In this document: positions 11,814 through 26,500 of the stretch, in pieces
How positions within the stretch are numbered: position 1 is the stretch's first letter
How the letters are laid out: each line of letters starts with the position of its first letter
The notes under the pieces: generated by a model
The model's database searches: none
Told to the model about the DNA's origin: nothing
Seen by the model: the letters and a program-made list of their open reading frames with translations, nothing else
Source of the DNA: Thunnus maccoyii
Lineage: Eukaryota > Chordata > Actinopteri > Scombriformes > Scombridae
Length of the DNA stretch: 64,000 nt
Direction: 5' to 3'
Assembly (NCBI RefSeq): GCF_910596095.1
Contig: NC_056535.1
Location: forward strand, 22,336,505-22,400,504
Made by a program: the position numbers and the translations under genes

Positions 11814-14800
11814 CTGGGACAGGAAAACAGAAGGGCAAGTTGGCTTACAGATGGACAATGTGTGGTCAGCTGCTCACTTCCTGTTGACATATCACTTTGC
11901 AAAACGGACTGTGCTATAGGCACAACCAGAAAAACAAGCAATTATAAAATGTTAGAAGAACACAATAAAAGTAAATTTCAAACACATTTCAACATGGTCA
12001 CTTAATGATGGCTGAGATTTTCTTGAGCATGGCTTTGCACAGAAATTTCACCAGCAGAGGGGCCCGAGGTAAAGTGCTTCCATCAGCAGTAACCCTCGTC
12101 CATGGCACCACTACAATCAGCCCCAGCAAATAGACCAATAAAAATCAGCTTGATTCTTCTCCAGTAATGTGGAAAATCACACATCGGCACAGTGGTTGGA
12201 GAGTCATACGGTGGCACTGGAGTCAACAGGCAATCTTACATAGTGGGGGGAAGATTGGCTCTGCAAGGGTTTACGAGCTGACCTCGACAAAGTGTCTCTG
12301 GATGGAGTGTACGGAGGCTGAAAATTCATAAAAATAGAGCAGCTCATTTACCACCCACCTCATGTAACATACATATCTGTACACAGCCTCGCAGATCGTT
12401 TAAAACACATTACCAGTTCTTTTTGTGTGTATGTGTGTGTGTGTGTGTGTGTCATTCCTGCCTTGATGGGGTTATTATCTCGATTATCTCAGACCACTGT
12501 TCTTCTCAAAGTATTAATATATTTTGCCATTTTTTCATTTGGATTCTTATTTAATTCATCATTCCATCGCTCACCTCTCGCCCTACCAAAACTGTTAAAC
12601 GCTTCGCATTTTATAAAAATGCCAACCTCAAGCTCCTCATCCTCCCTGTCACTTGCTTGATGAATTATGGAACTGTACGGCACGGTTGAACTTGTCAGAG
12701 AGGAAGTGACACAGTTGTCAAACACGACTGTGAGCAAAGCGAGGTAAGTGTTGTCTCCTGCACTGGATTTTGAAGGGTTTTTGTTCCAAAACATCCTGCA
12801 ATTCTTTAATATTCAGGGAGTGACAAGTAATTCAATTCAGTTTTTGTTTTCAAAGAAGTCTTGGGTACATATATTAAAAAATAATATGACAATTATACAG
12901 TAGATCAGCATCAGACATGTGCACGAGTAAACCGCAATTTCAAATGGCTGACGTGTACATGTAACTCTTTTTTTTTTTTCCTCATATTCTACTCTCCATG
13001 CCATCATCTCACATCTACACAGTCTCATCCCTATTAAGACAACCCGTAGAGGAAAGCATGACAAACCCCTAATCCCTGTTAAATGAATCAACCAATCGAT
13101 AGCTCCACAGTATGGCTGGAAAACAAGCTCTGAGGAAAGGTCAACAGGGCTGGTAATGAGGGAAGGAGTAGGAGGGGGATGACTGCTGTTGTTATGACAG
13201 GTCAGGAAGCTCTGATTCTCAAGATGACCGGTCTAAAAATAAGCCCACAATTAGGAAATTAACTTCGCATGGGAGAAGTAACCCCACCCCCGCCCTCCTC
13301 CAAAGACTATACCATAATCGAACAGATATTGGGAATTAGTGCTTCATTAGAAAAAAAAAATCTACTCAAGAATAGATATACTGGAGATACCAGGTCATTA
13401 AAAAATAAAATATCAACTGTGTGTGTGTGTTTAGTGATAATGTAAAGAGCCCGGATCATCTGTCCAGTCGCCCTCTCCAAGACGATAACGAGAGACACTG
13501 GTGCATATGCAGAAGTGTTGAAACCTCCTGCAGCTTGCTGACTCATAATTCATGCACACCGTCTCTTGTGTTAAGAGATTTTACACATTTCACACATTGT
13601 CTCCCTGCATTGGCCACACCATTAACTGAGCCAAGTAACGTCAGACAGAAAGAAAAGAGAACATGCATAGTTTTGCTTTTTTTGAGGGGAAATTACATGG
13701 AATTATTTCAGTATCAATACCTTGTAACTACAATTTATAATTTCCAATTCTTTTTTTTTTTAAATTCTCCTTTAATGTATGATGTCATACCAGATAACTG
13801 AGACACCCACCAGTGTGTTTTTTCAGAGGTATATTTTCTGGTTCATATTGCGGTCAACCTGCAGTATTATTTTACACAGTACATCTCCAAGGAAGGACCG
13901 CTTCCACTCCCCTCTTCCTTCTCCCTGCTCACATTTCCTTAGCAATGTGATGCTGATAAAAATAGACCTTTTGTCCCCCCAGGTGCAGTAGCAGGGACAC
14001 AGGTGATAACAACACCCCTTTTGCAGAGTCGGCACATGCCTACTGGGAGGAAGCAGGCCACCCGTAGGAAGAGCCATCTGGAGCAATGTGTTTTTATCCA
14101 TCTCACAAGCTATTGTTCTCATGTAGCTCCACACCGACCGCCATGTTTGCATTAAATTAAATCTTTGAAGTGCTTTGCGATCCATAAACAGGTGCCTGTC
14201 TTTTTAGTTGAAAGCGCTGCCACCTGATGAGATTCTGCAGCAGAGTGGAAAAAAAGTGGAGCGAGAGGGATGAGGTGAGGGAGGGGCGGAAAAGTGTGAA
14301 AGGTGAGATAGGCGGAGGGTGGATGAGGGAAGGGAGGGGGAGGGGAAGAGGAATAATGGGAAGACAGCAAGACAGATAGGACAGAGGGTGATGAAATGGA
14401 AGAGGGTGATTATAGGACAGAGACAGAAATACTGTACATGAGAGAGAGGGAGAAAAGAAACACTAATGGGAGAGCCAGGTGCAAGGGGAGCTCACGGAAA
14501 GAGGTGAAAATAGAGGCAGAGCAAACGTTGGTCAGATCAGGATCAGGATCACGATGTGCTCAGGAAGCCCCCTCCTGCTTTCAAGCAACCTATGCTGTAT
14601 CAATAATGAGACATATCAAAACCAGGATAAAGGCATAAGGGCACATACTGTCAGAGGTAACAAGACATTTAGAGAACATGGTGGTCAGGTGGACTAGTGG
14701 CTTAGAGACTATCTTCTGTGATAGTGATCTCTCGAGCCAAGTACAGGGTATCACTGTGCTTGTGCTTGTCAAGTCAATTCGATTTTTATTGCCCAAAATC

Positions 14801-17800
14801 GTAAATCTATCTCAAAAGGGCTTTACAATTTGTACAGTACATGACACCTTCTATTCTTAGACCTTCAATTCGAAAAAGAACAAGAGTCTAAAGCTGTGTA
14901 AGCAGCTCTGTGAGGCTGTACTTCAACACAGCCATGTCAGCACGCTAACATGCTCACAATGTTTAGCAGGTATAATATTCACCACATTCATCATCTTTAG
15001 GTTTGGGTATATGTTTTAAAATACAACATCAGACATTGTCAGGGATAGAACGGGATGTCCTGGGACCAGATGCATAAAACTGTGTGTAGATTCATCACTA
15101 AAACTGTTTGTACGCACAAAGCCAGAAATATGCATACGCATTCTTTTCCTCAGATTTATAAAACCGTGCATACAGTACACATGGTTCTGTTTTATAAATC
15201 CCAATCATCATGGAACTAGGTGCACATGCAAGAGTCTAATTTTCACTCCTACAATTAGATAGACACACCCTGAACCAGCTGTCATATCAATATGCTGCCT
15301 GCTCCACCAGTCTTTACACCTGTCAATGAAACAAGAGGAAGTTCAGTTTCACTGATGGTGTTGGCCAGCGAGGTTCTCCAACGGCGGAATGGTTGTCATT
15401 ACGCACAGCTGTGTGGGTCTTTATACTGCACATGTCATTAATTCAACAATTGGATCTGAAACCATCATTGGCAGTGATATCTCAGAAATGTAATCAATGA
15501 TTAGTTTGTAGTGCTCATATCTAAACCGACTTTACAAGATGCGTCACAATTAAAGATAAAATAAAAAGAACATAAACAGTTAAATAAAATGATGCATTCT
15601 ATGTAGATTAAAAAATGTTTAAAACTTAATCAGACAAAAGTAATTAATCAATATTACATTGATAAATTTGCCTTTGATTGGCATTTTAGAGATTGCTGTG
15701 TAAACACATAAAAATCACACAATCAGTGCAGCTGCTTATTAACCTGAACAAACAATGTTTTACTAAAAGATTCCATCTCTCACCTGATATTTCACCTCCA
15801 CCTCATCACATCACCCTCAGCTCACGTCAGCGTGAGCTGCACACATTCTCACCACACATTATGTGTTTATAAATACCACTTTATGTGTGGGAAATGGCGT
15901 ATGCGTGGTTTTTGTGTGTACGCATCGTTTATGCTTTTGGCCCCTGGACTTGCTTACATCATTGTCCTGATGTTTTCACAGACCATTAACCAATCAACAA
16001 GATGGGGACAGGAGTTCATTGTCTGACACGACAAAAATTCACAACACAAGCACCAAAACGTAAACAACTGAATCCCAAGAACAAGTAGTGGACACAACGG
16101 CTTTTAGGATGTACTCAAGACAAAAGGCAACATGGAGTCACATAACATCACATCATAAGAGCCAACAGTTGTGAAAAAAAGTTAATAAAAGGTTAGACAT
16201 GAAAAATATATCAAGATACCATCGATCTATTCAGGGACTCTGACTAGTAGTCTAGTAGCCATTGTTTTGCTTTTAACTTAAAGCTAGAAGGATTTGAGTT
16301 TATTGTGTTAGCATGCTACCATTAGCTAATAAGCACAAAACACAAAGCACAGCTGGTAGGATTTGTTATTAGTTTGACAAATATTTGGCCATAAATTGAA
16401 ATTTTGACCTAATGAAGGCGTCAGTTAAAAAATAATAACAAAGTTGCTATAATTCATCCTGAGGGGAACATAAATGTCTATGCTAAAATTTCATGGCAAT
16501 CCATCCGATAGTTGTCAAGACATTTCAGCCCAGCCCTCAGTCAAGCAGACACACAGACCTGCAGCTCTTTATACATCCATGACACAGAGACAGAGAGCAG
16601 AGCTGAGCAGAGGAGAGAGACGGAGACAGCGATGCAACCTGGTCGCTATGCTACAAGTCCCGACCTCACACCTACGCGCTGTTATTGGTTGGGGGCTACA
16701 CGCTCACTGAACAAAGGTTGACGCACAGAAATGTCCTGAACACAGCAAAATAATAAGAAAATACAGGCAGAGTGCAGGGTCTCTGCAGATAAATGCACTG
16801 ATACACACTTCTAGTGGGTACATATTGAGTATACTGTAACAGTACAAATTTATAACTGTCAATTTGTTTTGTTAGAGATTGGATGAGAGTTCACTTTCAA
16901 GGATAAATAACAAGTACATTGAATGAATTAACATTTCATAGAGATTATAGAATATGTTTTCTCAGGGGAATGTCTACAAACAAAAAAACACCTTTAATAC
17001 AGGGAGTGGAAATTATATGGAAAATGTCACAGCTTGTCAAAGGTGTAAAAAAAATTGTCTTCTTTTTGACAATTGCTAAAGAATCTGTCTTTTAGATAAA
17101 GCATTACATTTTCTATTAAGTTTTCCCTTGGGTGGAATCTGCATTCGATGTGAATGCAAATTGCTCCCTAAAATCAGATAGAGGGCTGTGGGGGGGGGGA
17201 GGTTGGATAAACAGAAAAATAGAGGTCACAATAATAATTATTCACCCACAAAAAAATGTGACTGAAAGCTGCATGATTTGTGCTCCGGGGGAAATAACTG
17301 AGGAAGAATACAGTATGTCAGACAATGAGGTAGAATTCAGTTTAGTTTTATGTAAAGGCCTAATTTATCTTTCGCTACAGAATTTAATAACTGAAACTGC
17401 TGAACATATTACATACAAAAAAAAATACGGATTTTTGGTGTTTGCCAGGCAAATCGATGTATATTTCAAATTTCTTTGATACACACTGTTCAGACATGAA
17501 TATAGATGAATACACACACACACACACTTGAGTAATTACAGTAGTTGATCAGCAAAACTAATTACTTTTTTCCTTTCTCATTCCCTACAGTAATATCTGC
17601 ATTCATTTGCACAGAGCTGAAAGATGCACTCACTGATGTGGGCAATACTGTTCATCCTTACTTCGAAAAGCACAAGCTGTTCAGAGCAGCCAAATTTGAA
17701 GCCAAGAAGAAGAAGAAGCTATAATCGTTTTAATATAACAGAGACGTTCAAAGCCTGCTTACTTTCTGACCCCTGCACACCTGGCCAATCGCTGCGTGAA

Positions 17801-20800
17801 GTGAATGTGAATATTGGATTCTCTGTTTCTACAAGTTACAGAAACTGTTTTGACGTCAGCAAAGTGTAGGTGTAGGGGTTTTCAGATGACGTTCGCCCAT
17901 CCGACAAGCACTTCTCTCAGAGTATACCGACCCCCTGAGTGTCCACGGTGACTAATCAGTCCTGCTGATTGAAAAGCTGGGACCAGTATGAAACAGCACA
18001 AGTCATCAAAACCCGGAGCACAGCAATCAAATTCAAAACAAGGGAGCAACATGGATGCTGGAAAGATTTTCTGTACCATGTGTAAAATAAGCCATCCTAA
18101 GCAATAATTATGTTCTGTCACTAATATCCAATAAAAAAAAATCAAACTGAAAATGTGTTGTGTGGATTGTAGAGATGTTAAACGTGATTTTTTTTTGCAG
18201 CTAGAAAAATAAGTATCTCTACATAAGATGCAGGGTAAGCCTGGAGCACGTTTCCTTGGCCATACGTCTGTAATGTGTGCGGCATGCTGGGATTTAGGGC
18301 AGTAGTCAACAACACACCAACTATAGAACTCCAGTGGGGATGCTGATGACGTTATTGGAGCAGCATTGTGGGTCGATATGCGAGAGGCTCATCGGATAAA
18401 CAGTTCCCCTCCAGAGGTGACAAACATTGACTTGATAGGTGTTCATATCATCTGACAATTTATTTATTTCTAGCAATAATATTCTACTTTAGGGGGGTAG
18501 GGTGATGTTGTAACTTGCCTGTCAAAATTTAGGTCCAAGTCTATTACTGGACTGATTGGTTTTCAGCTTTTAAAGAATAGGATTTGCAATCAGAACTCAT
18601 GTTCTGCCCTTTATACTTTAACTACTAAAACAATTATTTCAGTCTTATCTTGTTCAGCTAAAGCAAATTTGTCACTGAGACAATTCAGTGCACTTATTTT
18701 ATGATTTAATAGGACTGTAGACTCTCAGTGATACAGCTACACTATGTAAATTTTGATTGACCTTATTCAAATTCATGTTATGAGTGGATTGTGGGTAGAC
18801 TATGTCATTTGTTTAATTGAAGAGATTTTTGTTCAACAGATCATGGTGCTGCCCAGATTATACTTATGAATCACACATTCATTAAATTTCATCATCATAA
18901 AAAAAAGAGATTCCTGGAGTAGGTTTAGGTAATTGGCTGTATGAAAGCGTCTGTCAAATTGTAGAATCCACATCCACTGCATATTCAATATGCCAGCTTT
19001 CTGCATTAGGCAGATGGGTGCAATTAACATTAGGAAAACAAGAAGAATCTCCTGAGTGAGAGGAGTTTATGTGGTGAAAAGGCTCAGGTGGCTCTCCTGA
19101 GGTGCGTGGGGTGTGTTTACATCCTTTCAGCTCCTTAGAGAGCAGTGTGAGAAAGAAACTCCCTATTAACTAAAGGATCATCCTCATCCCTATTTCTATC
19201 CAAGTAGGAGTGAAGTCTCTCACCAGATGACATGCCAACCCTCCGTGAGTAGTTGTCAAATGGTCCAATAAGCATGAAAAGTTAAATCATACACCATGAT
19301 TCGTTTCAGTCATCAGAGATCAACTCAATCCAAAACGTCTAGGAGACTCAGGAGCTACACCTGTCACTGTGTTATCCATCAGTGTTTTAAAAATCCTGTC
19401 TGGGAGAATTTCTTGTGTGCAAGTCAGGGTCACAACATCCCCCAGTTGTAGAGCTTGTATTTGGGGGGGGAATAAAAAAAAAAAAATCACCTGTTCTGGA
19501 AGGTGTTGAGCCCCGCGGGGACACACTGGACCCTCCACTGTCCATTCTGGTCAGGGTAAAGGACAAACTTGATGGGAGTCTCTATGTGGAGGTCCTTCTC
19601 CAGGGCAAACAGATGCTCCTTCCAGGGACACCCGCCCTGGGAGAACAATACCACCTCCCCACTGGGGTCTGCCTGAAAACGAGAGAACAAGGAAATTATG
19701 TGTTAATAATGTGCAAGATAAAGGACAGACACATGAGGGGAGAGTCCTTCAGCTTTATTAGTGAGGAGACAACTACAGTGTTCTGTGTAATCCAGGATTT
19801 CTTACAGCTGTCTAATCATGTTTCTCAACAACTGCTCATACCAGTAAAAACATGAAGGTAGGGAGAAAGCCAACGGTGCTGATGAACAATGTACTATAAT
19901 AAACTGTTTTATTACTTGCAGTATTTAATTAGATATGAGGTAACATGAACCATAACATGAACAGACACCTAGAGACCTTTTGTACCCACAAGTGTATTGA
20001 TTATTCAATTCATCTTCAAAAATAAAGGAAAAAAAAATAGACAGAATTGAAAGAGAGAAAAAAAACCCCAAAAATGTACACTTTAGATTGGACAATCCTG
20101 TACCTTATGCCTCTCTTTAACAGCTTCCTCCACGACTGTGCGGGCTGGCAACCAGGAAGACTTGTAGAAATCCAGACGGTCCAGGAACTCCTCCCCTACC
20201 ATCACCATAGCCTTCTTGAAACCCTCCTGGTGACATTTGGTGTGAATACATACATGCTAAGGTCAAATACAGAGTCATTTTACTATAAATTCAAAAATAT
20301 AATGTACAAGCTTCAGTTTTATGACAACTGAAAAGAATAGATGACATGTGTCATGGTTCAAAATGAAGTCTTGTCTAACCATCATCCTAATGAGCCATGC
20401 ACCTTTGTTTTATCAGCTTCCTGTCATGCACAAACCCCAGCCCGATCTCACTCTCGCATGGTCTCTTGAGCAGGAACCCAAGAGAGCATGAGAAGAGAGA
20501 CAGATTCAGGAACAAACCCATGTTATCAAACAGTTTGTCATGCAGAAGTCCAATCAGCCTGCATCTGATTGAGGGGGCTGCAGTGGCCCTGAGTTTTAAC
20601 AGTTGTGTATGGAGGCGATGAAAATCTATTAGATTTTTCAAATATTACAAACAGCAACTGTTGAGAGTTCACCAGGTCAATCAAGTCTTGACTTGTCTGC
20701 CAAAAAATATTCACTTTGTGATCTTTTGGAGCGGACTTGCCCCACAAATGTGAGTTAATGGAAGTTTTGGGGAAATTGGAGGAAAGTGCCAAGAGCACAA

Positions 20801-23497
20801 GAATTATAATCATGTGAACTGAAATGTGAAAAAACAAATAGGCCAACTACTCCACTGAGACAGCGCAAACAATGGAAAAAAAAAACAAAAAAAACCTTGG
20901 CATAGTCAACACATATGCGAAGCCCGGGTATCTCAAGAGAGTCTGCAAAAAACAGGTGTAGTTTCCCTGCAGGCATTGCCCTCCTGCACTAATGAGAGAC
21001 AAAAAAGCCACACTAGACCATTTCTGGGCCTGTGCTGTTCCTGCAAAACGACCTCTGAATGCTGATTGCAATGCATAATTTACCGCAACGTTCTTAACAT
21101 ATTTTGTATTTTTATTTCACTACAGGTTGCTCGTTGATCGTGATGATCATTAAAGCCAGAGGTTCCTCTCTATACTGGGGCCTTTTAGTAAATATTGAGT
21201 TGTTAAAAACATGAGGGACTTCTGGGAGTTTGGATCAGGAGCTTTACCTGCATCGTTACCTAAAAATGTTCCTTGGGTCATGAATTAGATGTTTTTTTAT
21301 TGTATTTTAGCATTTGATATACTGTATATATTTTAGTTTGTCCTAATGTAATTCTGGTTTTAAAGGGGGACTCCACTTCACCATTTTTATACATGAAGTA
21401 GTATTTCCCATACATAGGCTGTACTTGGGCCCAGGTAGATTAAATCCCACCCAGGTAGATCAAAACTGTCTGTGTTGCGTGCTGCAGTAACTGAGTGGGG
21501 ACTAGAGGCTTCTCTGTGCCCAGCTGCCTAGCTAGTGTCTACCAATAGCCTGCATGTGAGGCGTTTAGGGAACATCTGTACATTGTAATGTCTACTGATA
21601 GTCTGCATGTGAGGTGTTTAGGGGACATCGCTAAATTGTAGCTACAAAAAATAACCTGGGTTGCACTTTCCCCCCTCTAAACTGCATGAGTCTCTGCATG
21701 CACATTGGTCAAACACCGCACCACCTACCACCACAAGTGAATTCCTGTGGGAAAAACTGTGAAGGTCAGTTTATTAGTCATGAGGAGTACTAACTCAGCT
21801 TGTGAAGACACTTGAATAATGTCTTCTATGTCTCTGGAGGGAGCTTTCCATATTTTGAAACAATGACCCTAATGATGTCGTCAGGGTCGAGCTTGAGACT
21901 TTTGACTGAGAATTTTTAACTGAAAGCCTGCATTACATACTGCAGGTGTGGGATTTGAAAGAGGTCAATATTTAGGAGGCAGGAAGGGCTTGATGAAAAA
22001 TGTTATTGAATTCCATTATGCCAAATGTAGGATCCATCATTTTTGGAGCCTGACTCATAATAGGGACTAAAAGTGCTGCTTTAATTATGACCATTCACAA
22101 ACTTTTTGTTATTGTCTGTCTGAGACCATGTTGCAAAGTGTGTTAGATGTGTCTTGTAGCTTCAAATAAATTGCATTAAAAATACTCTCCTTGGATATTA
22201 TATGTATATTCTGTTCTGTGTAGAGCAAAGAGAGAAGATATAACACATGTTTATATCCTGGAAGTAGTTTGGTTGCCATGAAACAATATTAGCTTCAGTT
22301 AAGTTGTGTTTCACATGTTTTTTTTCTGTCATATATATATATATATATAAATATAGTAATTTACACAGTAATACCCAGAGTGTCCATGAGTCATAGAGAT
22401 CCAGGCAGTGATAAAAACACATTTATCCACAGAGCACCGAGAGACATTAACATGCCACCAAGAGTTTATACAGACAGGCGTCATGGTAATAAAACCTGCT
22501 GCTGTTAGGCGCCTACACATTGCAAATTGGAGTCAGGACGGATTCACTTTTTCACACCACAATGCAGGATATCCTGATAAACATATACCACAAGAATCCA
22601 GAATAGCCTGAGTTAACCTCTCATATGTGTTTGTTTGGCCACAAACACACTTCCTCACACCTCCTTCAAATGCAACATGTTAATAACACCTTGCAATGCT
22701 GTTAAATTTCTTATAACCATTTCTGTTCTATGTATGTGATGACATCATTGACCGTATATAAATATGGATGTCATGACAGCTCCCAAAAGGTGAAGCCAAA
22801 ATATCTCAATAGTCCCCGTTTGATTTCAAGTGCTCATTTTTCTGATAAGTTTGTTTTTAATTAGTTATTTTCACGATATAAGAAGGGAGTTTGACGTCAT
22901 GATCGACAGCTGTAACAGCCGCTCTCAAACCTCCATCAGACGGCGGGACGTATGAGGGGGCGTGTCCCGCGAGTCAGCCGTCTGACTCTACCACGCAGAC
23001 TCTGGCTCCAAATGACGTCACACATGCAAGATGGCAACTCCCACAAAGGAAATATTTTTGCATAGAGGAAGGAAGTGGAGACGCGTAATCCATACTTATA
23101 TACAGTCAATGGACGACATTCACAGAGATGATTCTCTGCTACAACTTAATCTAATCCAAATTCTGACACTAAAGCTAACCCCACCTACTAACCATGAACT
23201 AACCTTATCGTTAGCCAATCCAACCAGATAAATCTCCCCAATTTGAAGGGTTTAACATTTTTTTCCTTCCTTGTGTAGTCATCTGGACATTATATTAAAA
23301 ATACTAAACTCAAAAATAATGTTTCATTTTAATATTCTTATATGACAGATAGAGACCCACAGACATTAAATGTAATCTGTGGTTTTTAGTTTGAAAGATT
23401 AGCATTTCAATCCCATCAACCCGATATAATAAGTGCTACATCAGTGTTACAATAATACTACATGAGACAGGCCAGGTAGATTCAATACTAAGTGAAG

Positions 23498-23575
<78 letters not shown>

Positions 23576-26500
23576 CCATGCAATCCCTCACACAGTCACC
23601 TCAGTGTCCTGACTCTTGCTGTTCCAGCGTGGGTTCAGGTGACCGACACGTGCGCTCAGCGTGGTGGAGATGCTGTAGCGGGCCTCCCCGTCACACTGTG
23701 AAATGCCATTGTCTACAGCATCCACCTCCTCCACAAAGTTCTCATACAGCTACAGGGAATTGAAAGAGAGATGTGACAAGGGAAGTTATGCACATATAAT
23801 GACATGGAAATCAGTTGTTTCATGTTTGTTTTTGAAAAAGAAGCGTTGGCTGCAAATCCTCCCTTTTTCAAGACAGCCAGAACTTTCGGGAGAGAGAAAT
23901 GTACTAGGTTTACATTATCCTGATTGAAATCTGTTTGGTCACAGTGTGTTGGCAGTTACTGAAGGCTAAAGTGCACTGCTTGGTCACTAAAGGGGACCTA
24001 TTATGCTAATTTCCAGCTCTATATTTTTATTCTGGGACTCCACTGTGGCTGAACTGAATGGAAGCATAAAGGGCCAGTACAAGATAAATAAGACGTTTTT
24101 TGAAATGTGAATCATGCAAAGCAACTCTAGTGGAGTCCCAGAATAAAAATATAGAGCTGGAAATAGGGATGTCAACAGTTAACCGCCGAGAATATTTTTG
24201 ACCAGTTACGCATATCAGTCTACAGGTTAATTTGCATGCTAGGGTTTGGTACTGAACTTGTTAGTTCACGTTATTCACGTTAGTTCAACCGGTGCCAAAT
24301 TACGGTACCTTGCGGGACTGTGAGTGCATTTACCAACCAAAGCGTCTCACACACAGGCTCCGAAACTGACAGGAGCACCAACCCACAGATACAAAGAGCG
24401 GTGACGGATACATTTTAGCAACCTGCACGTAGGCTAGCAGCTAGTTAACATGGCTAGCATTGTTAGCATAGCTGTACCGTGCTGTGTGTAGCCCACAGAC
24501 TGTATTAAAATAAGGTGTGGCTGCAGTGTCTCTGGTTTAACAGCACCATGCTGGGCACATGACAGGTTTGTTTATGGTGTTTGTATGCTCTGAAAGACTT
24601 CACAGCACGGATATAAAGTCACACAGCTGACAGGCTGTTAACCTGATAATTCTACAGTCTATCTGTAATAACAACGTAGGTGTTACTTTGTTATTAGGCC
24701 ATCACCCAGTTGGTGTGCCAAATGACTGAGCCTGATATGCTGCCAATCAGTGTGGTAGAGGGCGAGGGATTGAAAGAGCTAGTTTGGTACCACGTTATGC
24801 CATCGAGAGCTACTGTGACTAAATGCATTCATTACCAGTTAATGGGTGTCGGTCTATCAAAAGCAAAATTAACTGAAACTGACAATCCTAGCAGGAAATG
24901 AGTATAATAGGTCCCCTTTAACCTCAAGTTCGACTATGACCATGTTTAACATAGATATCCAATATCATAACAGTATATAAATAACAGAAAACCACAAAAA
25001 GCATAATAGGTCCCCTTTAAACCAAAAGGAACCTGCAAATTGCTGCTGTTTTCCAGTTCACTGGCAAAATTCCAAAAAATAAGCAGAAGAGGAGCACAGA
25101 AGTAGATGTATTCAGTACTGAAAAGCCATCTCCTTAGTATATTGGAATGTCAATCACTAAACAGTTGACATTTTACAAGTGGCTTACAAGTGGAACTAAG
25201 CTTTGGGGCAAAAAAATACAGATCTAGTTTTTCTAAACTAGCTGAGGACTAGACATGCAAAATCCTAGAATAAATAAAGCCAAAGCCACAAGTAAAAAGA
25301 TTACTGGGGCTTTAAACAAACTGACACATCAAAAGGCCAATGATAATATGAGTTAATAGTGACCTAAGATTTGGCTGGCTTAATGTGCCTAGCCATCAAA
25401 ATGTTCTGTGTGCCGGCCCTCCTGCTGGCCTGGCTGTCTAAAATGCATTATATAAAAAATAAAAAATAAAATGCAACATAACTGCAGTTTCCTCAGTTTG
25501 AATCTGGCAGAGGAACTTTGTCACATTCCTGTCTCTCTCCTCTTTTTCCTGGTCGCTCTCCACTGCCAACTGTCTGATGAAGGCAAAATGCCATCAACTA
25601 AACTTTTAATTAACATTCAGCATTTCCTGCATAAATTGACTGCATGGCTTCCGTACAGCACCAACCATAGATAAGCGCACATAAATAAGTGCTCTTTAAT
25701 TCCACTATAATATGTATTATTTCCTCACTTCATGTGATATTTATGGGCATCTGTGCAGGTGCTATAGATTTAATATTTGTCATATTACCCATGAGACTTT
25801 TCCAGCTCCATGTGGAAATTTGCCGTGTTTAGACGAGCAGGCCAGTGGAAAACATGTTTCCAATGAAGTGTTTGTGCTGTGGACAGAACACAATAAATGC
25901 TAATCCTGTGCCAGCTATAAATCTGTCATCTTTCTCCTCTCACCTTGTCATAGAGCACCTCCAGCTGCCTGTCATCTTCCTTCAGCTGCGTCAGCTGGGC
26001 CAGCACCTGACGGCCAAAGTGTAGGTAGACCAGGCCGGCTGAGCTGAGCTTGGTCACCCATGGCTTTTGTGGACACAGGCTGTTGAAGCTCTCTCCAAAA
26101 GTCCTGAGCAGAAAGAAGGAAGGTTTACAGACAGACAGCAGAAGCCAGAAAAAACACTACGACAATATACTATACACAATGGTTGAATTTATATAAAACC
26201 ATCTACAGCTTATATGTGTGATGCTTTGAAACAGATACCTTCCACTTCATGAACCTGCATTTAGGTCCTGAATAGCCAAACATATCAGTCTATTTGTAAC
26301 TGGTCAGTAAATAAGTGGTTTATCAGAATTCAACTAGATCATCAGTCATGAAAAGTCTAAACCATCATGAAATATTGATCACTTCTCATAACCAGTATGA
26401 ATTAGTCCTGGCACTGTAAGCTCATTAACTGATTAGATGACAAAAAATAAATAAATGGCAATTTTTGATAATCATGATAATTTGGGTATCATCATGTGTT

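Noticed and set aside
16474..16721. Frames of 69-78 codons near 16.5 kb
   Set aside because: They overlap a dispersed repeat copy and have no conserved content.
23500..23574. Regular repeat that might suggest a CRISPR-like array
   Set aside because: It is a simple dinucleotide microsatellite without spacers in a fish genome.
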